DNA from: TMED88 sp964515335
GTDB taxonomy: Bacteria > Myxococcota_A > UBA9160 > UBA4427
Direction: 5' to 3'
NCBI GenBank assembly: GCA_964515335.1
Contig: CAZETS010000002.1
Span: 59,189 to 123,188, forward strand
Length of the DNA: 64,000 bases
Numbering within the stretch: the stretch's first letter is position 1; each line of letters begins with the position of its first letter. Both the position numbers and the translations under genes were made by a program. Shown here one piece after another: positions 33,146-44,153 of the stretch. The notes beneath the pieces are model-generated. The model was not told the origin of the DNA. It saw only the letters and a program-made list of their open reading frames with translations, and ran no database searches.

Positions 33146-35575
33146 TCAGCCGACGTCGACGAGCGCCAGCCTGTCGCCCCAACGCGCGGCCACCGCCCGC
33201 GCGAGCTCGGGGAGTTCCGCGAGCAGTGGATCGGCCCGCAGCGTCTCGAGTGCGGCCTCGCGGGCCAACGCGACCAGCCGCGCATCCCGCACCAGGTCGG
33301 CGATGCGCAGGTCGGGCAGGTGCCCGCTCTGTCTCGTTCCGAGGAACTCGCCGGGGCCCCGGATCGCGAGGTCGGCATCGGCGATCGCGAACCCGTCGGT
33401 CGTCTCGAGCATCGCGCGCAGCCGTGATTCGGCGTTCTCCCCGCCGCCCCGTGCCACCAGCACGCAGCGTCCGGGCCGCTCGCCCCGCCCCACCCGCCCG
33501 CGCAGCTGGTGGAGCTGGGCCAGACCGAAGCGCTCGGCGTGCTCGACCACCATCAGCGTGGCGTTCGGAACGTCGACGCCGACCTCGATGACCGTCGTGG
33601 AGACCAGGATCTGCACCCCGCCCGCTGCGAACCGGTCCATCACGTCGGCCCGCTCGGCGGCGTCCAGGCGACCGTGGACGACGCCGGTCACGGCCTGGGG
33701 AAAGGCGGCCCGGATGCGCTCCGCGGACTCGAGGGCCGAGCGAAGGTCGACATGCTCGCTCTCCTCGACGAGCGGGTAGACGACGTACACCTGCTCGCCG
33801 CGGCGCAGCGTCGAGCGCACGAGCGAAACGATCCGCTCTCCCTCGCCCTCCCGCACCACCGCGGTCCGCACCGGCTGCCGGCCGGGCGGCAGCTCGTCGA
33901 TGACCGACACGTCGAGATCGCCGTAGAGCGTCATCGCCAGGGTCCGCGGAATCGGCGTGGCGGTCATCACGAGGGTGTGGGGATGGCGACCGCCCGCCCC
34001 GCAGCGCGCGAGCGTGGCGCGCTGCTCGACCCCGAAGCGATGCTGCTCGTCGACGATCGCGAGGGCGAGGTTCGCGAAGGCGACCTCGCCCTGGAGCAGC
34101 GCGTGGGTGCCCACCACGAGGTCGAGTGCGCCGCTCGCCAGCCCATCACGCACCGCCGCGTTCTCGGCGGCCGGCCGCGACGCCGTGAGCAGACCGATGC
34201 GCAGCGCCAGCGCTTCGTCGCCGCCGGCGCAGAGCCGCTCGAGGGTGCGCGCGTGCTGCTCGGCGAGCAGCTCGGTGGGCGCCATCAGGGCGGCCTGCCG
34301 CCCGCTGGCGGCCGCCGCGACCGCGCCGAGCAGAGCCACGACCGTCTTGCCACTGCCGACGTCGCCCTGCAGCAGGCGGTGCATCGGCGAGGAGCCCCCG
34401 AGGTCGGCGCGAAGCTGCGCCCAGGCGCGCTGCTGGGCGGCGGTGAGCGTGAAGGGCAGCGCCCGCTCGGCCGCATCGAGGCGCGGCGCCGATACGTCGA
34501 GCGGGATCCCCGGCAGCGCCGCCTGGGTGCTGCGCCGCCGGCCGAGCCCCACCTCGAGCAAGTACAGCTCCTCGAGGACGAGCCGCTCGTGGGCCTTCGA
34601 GCGGCGGGCGGTGTACTGCTCGGCGTCGGCGTCGGGCTCGGGATCGTGGAGCAGCCGCAAGGCGGACGACGCGCGAGGCAGCCCTCGCTCGCTCACCCGG
34701 ACCGCCGGCAGGTGGCCCACGGCGAGGTCCGCATAGGCGCGCATCGCCCGGCCGATCAACCCGCGCAGCGTGCGGGGGTTGACGCCCTCGGGCGCGCTGT
34801 ATCTCGGCACCACGCGGCGAAGCTTCGAAGCATCTGCCGATGGATCGCCGGCCTCGTCGATCCGTTCGATCTCGGGATGCACGATCTCCTTCGAGAATCG
34901 GTAGCGGCGCACGTCCCCCGTGACGAGCAGCCTCTGCCCCTTGTCGAGTCCCCGCGCCACGGAGTCGGCGCCGTGAAACCACTTGAGGTTGATGGTGGCG
35001 CGCTCGTCCCCCACCACGGCCTGCAGAATGCGGCGCGTGCGGCCGCCGGAGCGACTCGTCACGAAGTCCACCAGCAGCACCTCGGCGATGAAGGTGGCCC
35101 GGTGTCCGACCTCCAGCCCGTCCACGCCGGTGAGTGTTCGCCGATCCTCGTAGCTCGTGGGGAGGTAGAAGAGCAGGTCGCCGACGGTCCGCAGGCCGCG
35201 GCGCGCGAGCGACTCGGCGCGCTTTGGCCCGACGCCGGACAGCACCGAGGTGGGCCGCGCGAGCAAGCCGTCGGCGAACCCCGGCTCACGCAGCGGCGCC
35301 AGCCGGTCGAGCGCCGTCGTGACGGCCCGGAGCGGGCCTTCGGCGGCGAGCTGCTCGGCGAAGTCGGCGGCGAGGCGCTCGAAGAACGCCTTCAGGTCGT
35401 CGGGCAGGCACAGCGCACGCAGCGCCGCGCACGCCCGCTCGACGCTGCGATCCAGGTCTCGCAGGCGCTCGACGTGGGCAAAGTCGTCCCGGGCCGCGAA
35501 GTCCAGCGGCCGAAGCAGCGCCTCCAACCCGGACGCGAAGTCCAGGCCGCGCTCGTCGCCGTCGAGTCGATCCAC
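33146..35575 (-). CDS. recG: ATP-dependent DNA helicase RecG
   Basis: Superfamily 2 helicase that reverses stalled forks and processes Holliday junctions. The 809 residues include an N-terminal extension of about 100 residues (seen in Thermotoga and deltaproteobacteria-type RecG), the wedge domain (VLSGVGPKRAESL, LPTSYEDRR), Walker A LLQGDVGSGKT, the DEQH box IVDEQHRFGV, MTATPIPRTLAMT, and the C-terminal motifs VSTTVIEVGVDVPNA and QLRGRVGRG. The GTG at 35575 is the start; the gene follows carB by 51 bases in the same direction. Its stop lies 126 bases from the leuL ATG. Confidence 0.95.
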   Translation of the reverse strand: MDRLDGDERGLDFASGLEALLRPLDFAARDDFAHVERLRDLDRSVERACAALRALCLPDDLKAFFERLAADFAEQLAAEGPLRAVTTALDRLAPLREPGFADGLLARPTSVLSGVGPKRAESLARRGLRTVGDLLFYLPTSYEDRRTLTGVDGLEVGHRATFIAEVLLVDFVTSRSGGRTRRILQAVVGDERATINLKWFHGADSVARGLDKGQRLLVTGDVRRYRFSKEIVHPEIERIDEAGDPSADASKLRRVVPRYSAPEGVNPRTLRGLIGRAMRAYADLAVGHLPAVRVSERGLPRASSALRLLHDPEPDADAEQYTARRSKAHERLVLEELYLLEVGLGRRRSTQAALPGIPLDVSAPRLDAAERALPFTLTAAQQRAWAQLRADLGGSSPMHRLLQGDVGSGKTVVALLGAVAAAASGRQAALMAPTELLAEQHARTLERLCAGGDEALALRIGLLTASRPAAENAAVRDGLASGALDLVVGTHALLQGEVAFANLALAIVDEQHRFGVEQRATLARCGAGGRHPHTLVMTATPIPRTLAMTLYGDLDVSVIDELPPGRQPVRTAVVREGEGERIVSLVRSTLRRGEQVYVVYPLVEESEHVDLRSALESAERIRAAFPQAVTGVVHGRLDAAERADVMDRFAAGGVQILVSTTVIEVGVDVPNATLMVVEHAERFGLAQLHQLRGRVGRGERPGRCVLVARGGGENAESRLRAMLETTDGFAIADADLAIRGPGEFLGTRQSGHLPDLRIADLVRDARLVALAREAALETLRADPLLAELPELARAVAARWGDRLALVDVG

Positions 35576-35626
35576 CGTCTACCCTGGCCGCCCCGAAACC
35601 GTATTGCGCGGGGAACTCGGGCCAGT

Positions 35627-38845
<3,219 letters not shown>

Positions 38846-38872
38846 GGGGCGGTATCCTCTACGCGCGGGCGC

Positions 38873-40111
38873 TCAGGCGCCGCGGCCTCTCGCCACGGCG
38901 GCACCCGTCACGGGCTCGCCGGCAACGTGGCGCTCGACCATCTCGCGGAAGCGCCGGAAGAAGTAGGCGGCGTCGTGCGGTCCTGGCGACGCCTCGGGGT
39001 GGTACTGCACGCTGAACAGCGGCTTCTCGCGGTGGGCGAGACCCTCGACGGTGCCGTCGTTCAGGTTGACGTGGGTGACATCGACGGGCTCGCCGGCCCG
39101 GTCGAGCGAGTCCTTGTCGACCGCGTAACCGTGGTTCTCGGCGCAGATGGCCACCTTGCCGGTGGCCAGGTCCTGACCGGGCTGGTTGCCTCCGTGGTGG
39201 CCGAACTTGAGCTTCTTCGTTTCGCCGCCGAGGGACAGCCCGAGGATCTGGTGACCCAGGCAGATGCCGAACAGCGGCTTCTGCCCGGCGAGCTCGCGCA
39301 CGTTGTCGCGCACGCCCTCCACCGCGGCGGGGTCCCCCGGGCCGTTCGAGAGGAAGATCGCATCGGGCGCGAGAGCCAGGGCTTCGGCCGCCGGGGTCGT
39401 GGCCGGCACGACCGTCACGCGGAAGCCCTGCTCGACCAGCAGCCGCAGGATGTTGCGCTTCACCCCGAAGTCGTAGGCGACGACGTGAAGCCTCTCGGCG
39501 GGCCGCTCGGCGCGCGGCACCTGGCCGGCGATGCCGCCCCAGCGCCCCTCGCTCCACTCGTAGGCGGCGTCGCAGGTGACCTCGGCGACGAGATCGCGTC
39601 CGTCGAGGCCCGGCGCGCTGCGCGCGCGGGCCACCAGATCGGCCTCGTCCTGTTGCGCAGGGTCGGTGCTGAGCACGCCCACCTGCGCGCCGTGGTCGCG
39701 AATGCGGCGCACCAGCGCCCGGCTGTCGATGCCCGCGATGCCCGGCACGCGGTGCTCGCGCAGGTAGCCGTCGAGCCGCCCCTGTGCGCGGAAGTTGCTC
39801 GGCTCGTCGAGCAGCTCCTTGACGACGAAGCCCGAGAGAAAGGGACGCCGCGACTCCTCGTCCTCGGCGTTCACACCCACGTTGCCGATCTGTGTGTAGG
39901 TCATCGTCACGATCTGCCCCGCGTAGGAGGGATCCGTCACGATCTCCTGGTAACCGGTCATGCTCGTGTTGAAGATGACCTCGCCGCTCGTCACGCCCTC
40001 GGCGCCGAACGCGTGGCCCCGGTACACCGTGCCGTCGGCGAGCGCCAGCCGCGCCGGCCGCCCTCCCAGCCCGGCAGCCGCGCCGAGGCGGCCGCTTCCA
40101 TTCCCGCTCAT
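38873..40111 (-). CDS. carA: Carbamoyl-phosphate synthase small subunit
   Basis: Glutamine amidotransferase subunit that delivers ammonia to CarB. The 412 residues include the N-terminal CPSase domain (LADGTVYRGHAFGAEG, GEVIFNTSMTGYQEI) and a class I glutaminase with the Cys of PLFGICLGHQIL and the His-Glu of VQYHPEASPGPHD. ATG 40111 overlaps the pyrC stop as ATGA. A much longer in-frame upstream extension is the shadow of pyrC and is not used. Confidence 0.96.
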   Translation of the reverse strand: MSGNGSGRLGAAAGLGGRPARLALADGTVYRGHAFGAEGVTSGEVIFNTSMTGYQEIVTDPSYAGQIVTMTYTQIGNVGVNAEDEESRRPFLSGFVVKELLDEPSNFRAQGRLDGYLREHRVPGIAGIDSRALVRRIRDHGAQVGVLSTDPAQQDEADLVARARSAPGLDGRDLVAEVTCDAAYEWSEGRWGGIAGQVPRAERPAERLHVVAYDFGVKRNILRLLVEQGFRVTVVPATTPAAEALALAPDAIFLSNGPGDPAAVEGVRDNVRELAGQKPLFGICLGHQILGLSLGGETKKLKFGHHGGNQPGQDLATGKVAICAENHGYAVDKDSLDRAGEPVDVTHVNLNDGTVEGLAHREKPLFSVQYHPEASPGPHDAAYFFRRFREMVERHVAGEPVTGAAVARGRGA

Positions 40112-41403
40112 TGCATCACCACTCCCCGGCCCGCGCGATACACGAGCCGGCCATCCACGAAGGTCGCCATCACGCGACCGGTGAGCTTCTGTCCTGCCCA
40201 CGGCGAGTTGCGGCTCTTCGAGAAGCCGTCCGCCGGATCGTAGGTCCACTGCTCGTCGGGATCGACGACCACCACGTCGGCGAGCGCCCCAGCCGCCAGG
40301 GTGCCGCTCTTCAGATCGAAGATTCGCGCCGGCGAGGTGGAAAGTCGACGCACCAGCTCCAGCGGCGACATCTCGCCACTGCGCACGAGATCGCTCACCA
40401 CCGCAAACGCCGTTTCGAGCCCGATTACGCCACAGGGCGCCGCCGTGTACTCGACGTCCTTCTCGTAGTCGGCATGGGGCGCGTGGTCGGTCGCGATGCA
40501 GTCGATCACCCCCTCGGCGAGCGCCTCCCGCAGCACCGCCGCATCGCGCCCGCTGCGCAGGGGCGGCGCCATCTTGGTGCTGGTGTCGAAGCTCGCCACC
40601 AGATCGTCGCAGAGGGCGAGGTGGTGGGGCGTGACCTCGGCGGTGACCGACAGCCCCTCCTCCTTGGCCTGCCGGATCAGCTCGACGCTGCCGCCCGCCG
40701 AGACGTGGGCGACGTGCAGGCGCGCACCGGTGAGCCGCGCCAGCCGGATGTCGCGGGCCACCTGGATCTCCTCGGCCTCGACCGGGTTGCCGGGCAGCCC
40801 GAGCCGAGTCGACACGACGCCCTCGTTCATCACGCCGTCGCCCCGCAGTCCCACGTCCTCGGAGTGCACCACGACGGGCGCCCCCACGAGCTTCGAATAC
40901 TCGAGGACGCGACGCATCACCGCCGCGTCCATCACGACCCGGCCGTCGTCGCTGAACGCCACGGCGCCGGCGTCGCGAAGAGCCGCCATCTCGGTCATCA
41001 CCTCGCCCTGGAGCCCGCGGGTGGCGGCTGCGATGGGATGGATGCGGGCCGGCGACTCCTCGGAGGCACGCTCGAGGACGTACTTGGTGACCGACGGGTC
41101 GTCGTTGACGGGGTCGGTGTTGGCCATGCAGGCCACCGAGGTGAAGCCCCCCGCCACGGCGGCGCGGCCGCCCGAGGCGAGGTCCTCCTTGTACTCCTGA
41201 CCGGGCTCGCGCAGGTGCACGTGCAGATCGACGAAGCCCGGCGCCACCCACTTGCCGCCGGCTTCGAAGACCTCGCACTCGTCGGCCGGCAGGTCCGGGC
41301 CGACCGCCGAGATCACCCCGTCCTCGACGAGCAGGTCGCCGACGGCGTCGTGGTCGACGGACGGATCGAGGATGCGTCCGCCGCGGATCAGCAACCGCGC
41401 CAT
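40108..41403 (-). CDS. pyrC: Dihydroorotase
   Basis: Zinc metalloenzyme that closes carbamoyl aspartate to dihydroorotate, third step of pyrimidine synthesis. The 431 residues are class I type, with metal ligands in VDLHVHLREPGQ, His in VVVHSED, HVAHVS, and the Asp of CIATDHAPH. The length and motifs suggest an active, not PyrC'-type inactive, enzyme. The gene lies between pyrB (3-base gap) and carA (4-base overlap), as part of a single transcription unit. Confidence 0.95.
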   Translation of the reverse strand: MARLLIRGGRILDPSVDHDAVGDLLVEDGVISAVGPDLPADECEVFEAGGKWVAPGFVDLHVHLREPGQEYKEDLASGGRAAVAGGFTSVACMANTDPVNDDPSVTKYVLERASEESPARIHPIAAATRGLQGEVMTEMAALRDAGAVAFSDDGRVVMDAAVMRRVLEYSKLVGAPVVVHSEDVGLRGDGVMNEGVVSTRLGLPGNPVEAEEIQVARDIRLARLTGARLHVAHVSAGGSVELIRQAKEEGLSVTAEVTPHHLALCDDLVASFDTSTKMAPPLRSGRDAAVLREALAEGVIDCIATDHAPHADYEKDVEYTAAPCGVIGLETAFAVVSDLVRSGEMSPLELVRRLSTSPARIFDLKSGTLAAGALADVVVVDPDEQWTYDPADGFSKSRNSPWAGQKLTGRVMATFVDGRLVYRAGRGVVMQ

Positions 41404-41406
41404 GGC

Positions 41407-42363
41407 CTACAGGTCTCCCGCGGTGTTCGCCGCGCGCCCCGGGGCCACAGCGCTGCGGCCGGCGATCAGGTAGAGCAGCGCCATGCGCAGGGCGACGCCG
41501 TTGCGCACCTGGTCGAGGATCACGCTGGGCCGGTCGTCGGTCAGCTCGTTCGACAGCTCGACGCCGCGGTTGACCGGACCCGGGTGCATCACGATCGCGT
41601 CGGACTTGGCGAAGCGCAGCTTGGCCCGGTCGATCCCGAAGGTCGCCGAGTACTCGCGCACACTCGGGAAGTAGGCCCCGGTGAGACGCTCGAGCTGGAT
41701 GCGCAGCGCCATCACGACGTCGGCGCCGTCGAGGACCTCGCGCAGCGACGTGTACGCCTTCACGCCGAGTGACTCGACGCCCACCGGCAGCATGGTGGGC
41801 GGGCCGGCCACCCGCACCTCGGCGCCGAGCTTCGTGAATCCGTAGATGTTCGAACGGGCCACCCGGCTGTGGGCGATGTCGCCGATGATCGCGACGGTCA
41901 GCCCCTCGAAACGCCCCTTCTCCTGGTAGACGGTCAGCATGTCGAGCAGCGCCTGGGTGGGGTGCTCGTGGGCGCCGTCACCCGCGTTGATGACCGGCGC
42001 CTGCAGGGCGTCGGCGATGCGCTGAGGCACCCCGGCGACGCGGTGGCGCACGATCACGGCGTCCGGGTCCATGGCGTCGAGGGTCTTCGCGGTGTCGAGC
42101 AGGCTCTCGGCCTTGCTCAGGCTCGAGGATCCCGACGAGAAGTTGACGACGTCGGCGGCGAGCCGCTTGCCCGCGATTTCGAAGCTCGTCTGGGTGCGCG
42201 TCGAGGGCTCGAAGAAGAGGTTCACGACGGTGCGGCCGCGCAGTGTCGGCACCTTCTTGACGTCGCGCTCCCCGATCTCCTGCATACGCTCGGCGGTCTC
42301 GAGGATCAGCTCGATGTTCTCGCGCTCGAGCGAGTCGATGCCCAGCAGGTCCTGTCCGATCAT
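41407..42363 (-). CDS. pyrB: Aspartate carbamoyltransferase catalytic subunit
   Basis: Joins carbamoyl phosphate and aspartate, first dedicated pyrimidine step. The 318 residues hold the carbamoyl-phosphate motif FFEPSTRTQTSFEIAG, HPTQALLDMLT, and MHPGPVNRGVEL. No pyrI regulatory subunit is present, so it should be either free or paired with dihydroorotase, as in many bacteria with adjacent pyrC. ATG 42363 overlaps the pyrR stop as ATGA. Confidence 0.96.
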   Translation of the reverse strand: MIGQDLLGIDSLERENIELILETAERMQEIGERDVKKVPTLRGRTVVNLFFEPSTRTQTSFEIAGKRLAADVVNFSSGSSSLSKAESLLDTAKTLDAMDPDAVIVRHRVAGVPQRIADALQAPVINAGDGAHEHPTQALLDMLTVYQEKGRFEGLTVAIIGDIAHSRVARSNIYGFTKLGAEVRVAGPPTMLPVGVESLGVKAYTSLREVLDGADVVMALRIQLERLTGAYFPSVREYSATFGIDRAKLRFAKSDAIVMHPGPVNRGVELSNELTDDRPSVILDQVRNGVALRMALLYLIAGRSAVAPGRAANTAGDL

Positions 42364-43154
42364 GCGCGCCCCCCCGACTCGAAGCCCGGCTCGCCCCCGC
42401 CTTCCGGCAGGACCGACTCGACCACGACCTCGAGCATGCTCTCGTCACCGTCATCGCTCACGACGGACACGTCACCCTGGGCGTCGAGCCCCTCCCCGCC
42501 TGCGATCCGCAACTGCACGGTCTCGCCGGGCCGGGTCGGGATGTTCTTGCCGACGAAGTCGATCTTGATCGGCAGCTCGCGGTGCCCGCGGTCCACCAGC
42601 GCCACCACCTTGACACCCCGCGGCCTGCCGAAATCCATCAGCGCATCCATCGCCGCCCGGATGGTGCGGCCGGTATTCACGACGTCCTCGACGAGCACCA
42701 CCACGCGATCGTCCACCGAAGACGGCATCTCGGTGCGCCGCAGCCGCGGCCGGGTGCCCCGGTGCGCCAGGTCGTCGCGGTAGAGGGTCGTGTCGAGGAT
42801 GCCCATCGGCGTGGCGGCCCCAGCGAGCTCCGCCAGGTTGCTCACCAGGATCCGGGCGAGGGGCACGCCGCCGTTGGGAATCGCGACGAGATAGAGCTGC
42901 TCCGGGTCGATGCTCGACTCGACGATCTCGTGCGCGATGCGCATCAGCGCGCGGCGGATGCGGACGTCGTCGAGCACCACCCGATCGCCGCCGCCCTGCA
43001 CGTCCGTGCCGTTCGAAGCACCGGAGTCGCGCAGCGGACCGGCGGAAGCACCTCCGCGCCGGCCTCGATCCCGCTGATCGGGAGAGGCTCGCTCCGGGGA
43101 GGCCACGGATTCGCCCGGCTCGCCGGCCGGGCTCGGGGGGACGTCGTTCGCCAC
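42360..43154 (-). CDS. pyrR: PyrR, pyrimidine operon RNA-binding regulator
   Basis: Phosphoribosyltransferase-fold protein that binds mRNA in response to UMP/UTP and PRPP, and may have uracil phosphoribosyltransferase activity. The core (about residues 58-230) matches PyrR, including LYLVAIPNGGVPLARIL, ILDTTLYRDDL and the PRPP loop VVLVEDVVNTGRTIRAAMDAL (split at residues about 150-170). Unusual are a disordered N-terminal extension of about 55 residues and a 40-residue acidic tail. It starts at GTG 43154 with AAAGGTG upstream, and directly before that is a hairpin with the PyrR-binding consensus, so it probably controls itself and the operon. Confidence 0.9.
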   Translation of the reverse strand: MANDVPPSPAGEPGESVASPERASPDQRDRGRRGGASAGPLRDSGASNGTDVQGGGDRVVLDDVRIRRALMRIAHEIVESSIDPEQLYLVAIPNGGVPLARILVSNLAELAGAATPMGILDTTLYRDDLAHRGTRPRLRRTEMPSSVDDRVVVLVEDVVNTGRTIRAAMDALMDFGRPRGVKVVALVDRGHRELPIKIDFVGKNIPTRPGETVQLRIAGGEGLDAQGDVSVVSDDGDESMLEVVVESVLPEGGGEPGFESGGRA

Positions 43155-43166
43155 GTTCGCACCTTT

Positions 43167-43186
43167 GCTCGCCTCTCAGGACGAGC
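43167..43186 (-). promoter_or_regulatory. PyrR-binding hairpin next to the pyrR ribosome binding site
   Basis: On the minus strand GCTCG (43186-43182) and CGAGC (43171-43167) enclose a loop; the segment GTCCTGAGAGGC (43182-43171) fits the PyrR target consensus RUCCNGNGAGGY. The outer pair of the consensus, A-U, is replaced by a compensating C-G. The 3' arm ends immediately before the AAAGGTG Shine-Dalgarno of pyrR, so bound PyrR could block translation. Confidence 0.75.
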
Positions 43187-43210
43187 TTAAAAGGGCTTTG
43201 ATCGGCCGGG

Positions 43211-43238
43211 AGTCTATCGCCTGCGGGTCCGCCGTCAA
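43211..43238 (-). promoter_or_regulatory. Predicted promoter of the pyrR-pyrB-pyrC-carA-carB operon
   Basis: On the minus strand TTGACG (43238-43233) and TAGACT (43216-43211) are 16 bases apart. Initiation near 43204 would give a leader of about 50 bases that contains the PyrR hairpin. It lies between the lepB stop and pyrR. Confidence 0.55.
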
Positions 43239-43271
43239 TCTAGCCGGGGCGATCCGGCCGGACGGGCCCGC

Positions 43272-44153
43272 TCAGGACTCGGGCGCGGGACCGGGGGCGT
43301 CGCAGCGCACCCGCCGGAAGACGCGGTCCCAGCGCTTGTCGGCGGTGAACCAGTTGACCGGGTTGAAGAACTGCAAGGCGTTGCCGTTCACGCTCCACGA
43401 CCAGTAGAGGATGAAGGCCGGCCCCTTCATCTCCTCCAGGCGCACAGTGCCCCACTTGCGGCTGTCGTTCGAGTAGTCGCGGTTGTCGCCCATCATGAAG
43501 TAGCGCCCTTCGGGCACCACGAAATCCGCCACCTGGAGGCCGGAGAAGGCCGGGTCGTCGAGCACCTCGTGGGTGCAGCCTTCGAGGGCCTCGCTCCGCA
43601 CCTCCAGCACCCTGCCGAGCTCGTCCCGGTGCTGAGAACCCGTGGCGAGCTGCTCGGCGGGCACCCCGTTCACCGTCACACGGCCCTGCTCGACCGTGAT
43701 GCGGTCGCCGGGCAGCCCCACGATGCGCTTGACGAAGTCGTCCTTCGGCAGCCCCGGCTCGAGGTCGGCGGGCACGATCCGCTCGCTGCGCGGATCGACG
43801 ACGCGGGCCACCTCGAAGACCACGACGTCGCCGCGCTGGGGCTCCCTCAGGCCGGGCAGCCGCCACCCGGTAAAGGGTATGCGCGCGCCGTAGACGAACT
43901 TGTTGACGAACAGGTGGTCCCCGATCAGCAGGGTCGGCAGCATGGATCCCGAAGGGATCCGGAACGGCTCGATCACGAAGGCCCGGATCGTGAGTGCGAT
44001 CGCGACCGCGAGCACGAGCGTGCCCACCTGGTCCCAGATCCGCCGCAACGCCGAGCGCTCGTCGGCCCCCTCGGCGCCGTCCCCCGACGCCACCGGACCG
44101 GACCCGCCGCGCCCGCCGCCGCCCCGCTCGGGCTTGCGACCCGACACGCTCAC
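43272..44153 (-). CDS. lepB: Signal peptidase I
   Basis: Inner-membrane serine protease that removes signal peptides, 293 residues. One N-terminal membrane helix (about 42-62, VGTLVLAVAIALTIRAFVI) precedes the catalytic Ser in IPSGSMLPTL and the Lys in FVKRIVGLPGD; the box GRYFMMGDNRDYSNDSR is also present. A Gly-rich cytoplasmic N-terminus of about 35 residues comes first. GTG 44153 overlaps the lepA stop as GTGA, so lepA and lepB are coupled. The pyr operon promoter lies immediately downstream. Confidence 0.95.
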   Translation of the reverse strand: MSVSGRKPERGGGGRGGSGPVASGDGAEGADERSALRRIWDQVGTLVLAVAIALTIRAFVIEPFRIPSGSMLPTLLIGDHLFVNKFVYGARIPFTGWRLPGLREPQRGDVVVFEVARVVDPRSERIVPADLEPGLPKDDFVKRIVGLPGDRITVEQGRVTVNGVPAEQLATGSQHRDELGRVLEVRSEALEGCTHEVLDDPAFSGLQVADFVVPEGRYFMMGDNRDYSNDSRKWGTVRLEEMKGPAFILYWSWSVNGNALQFFNPVNWFTADKRWDRVFRRVRCDAPGPAPES

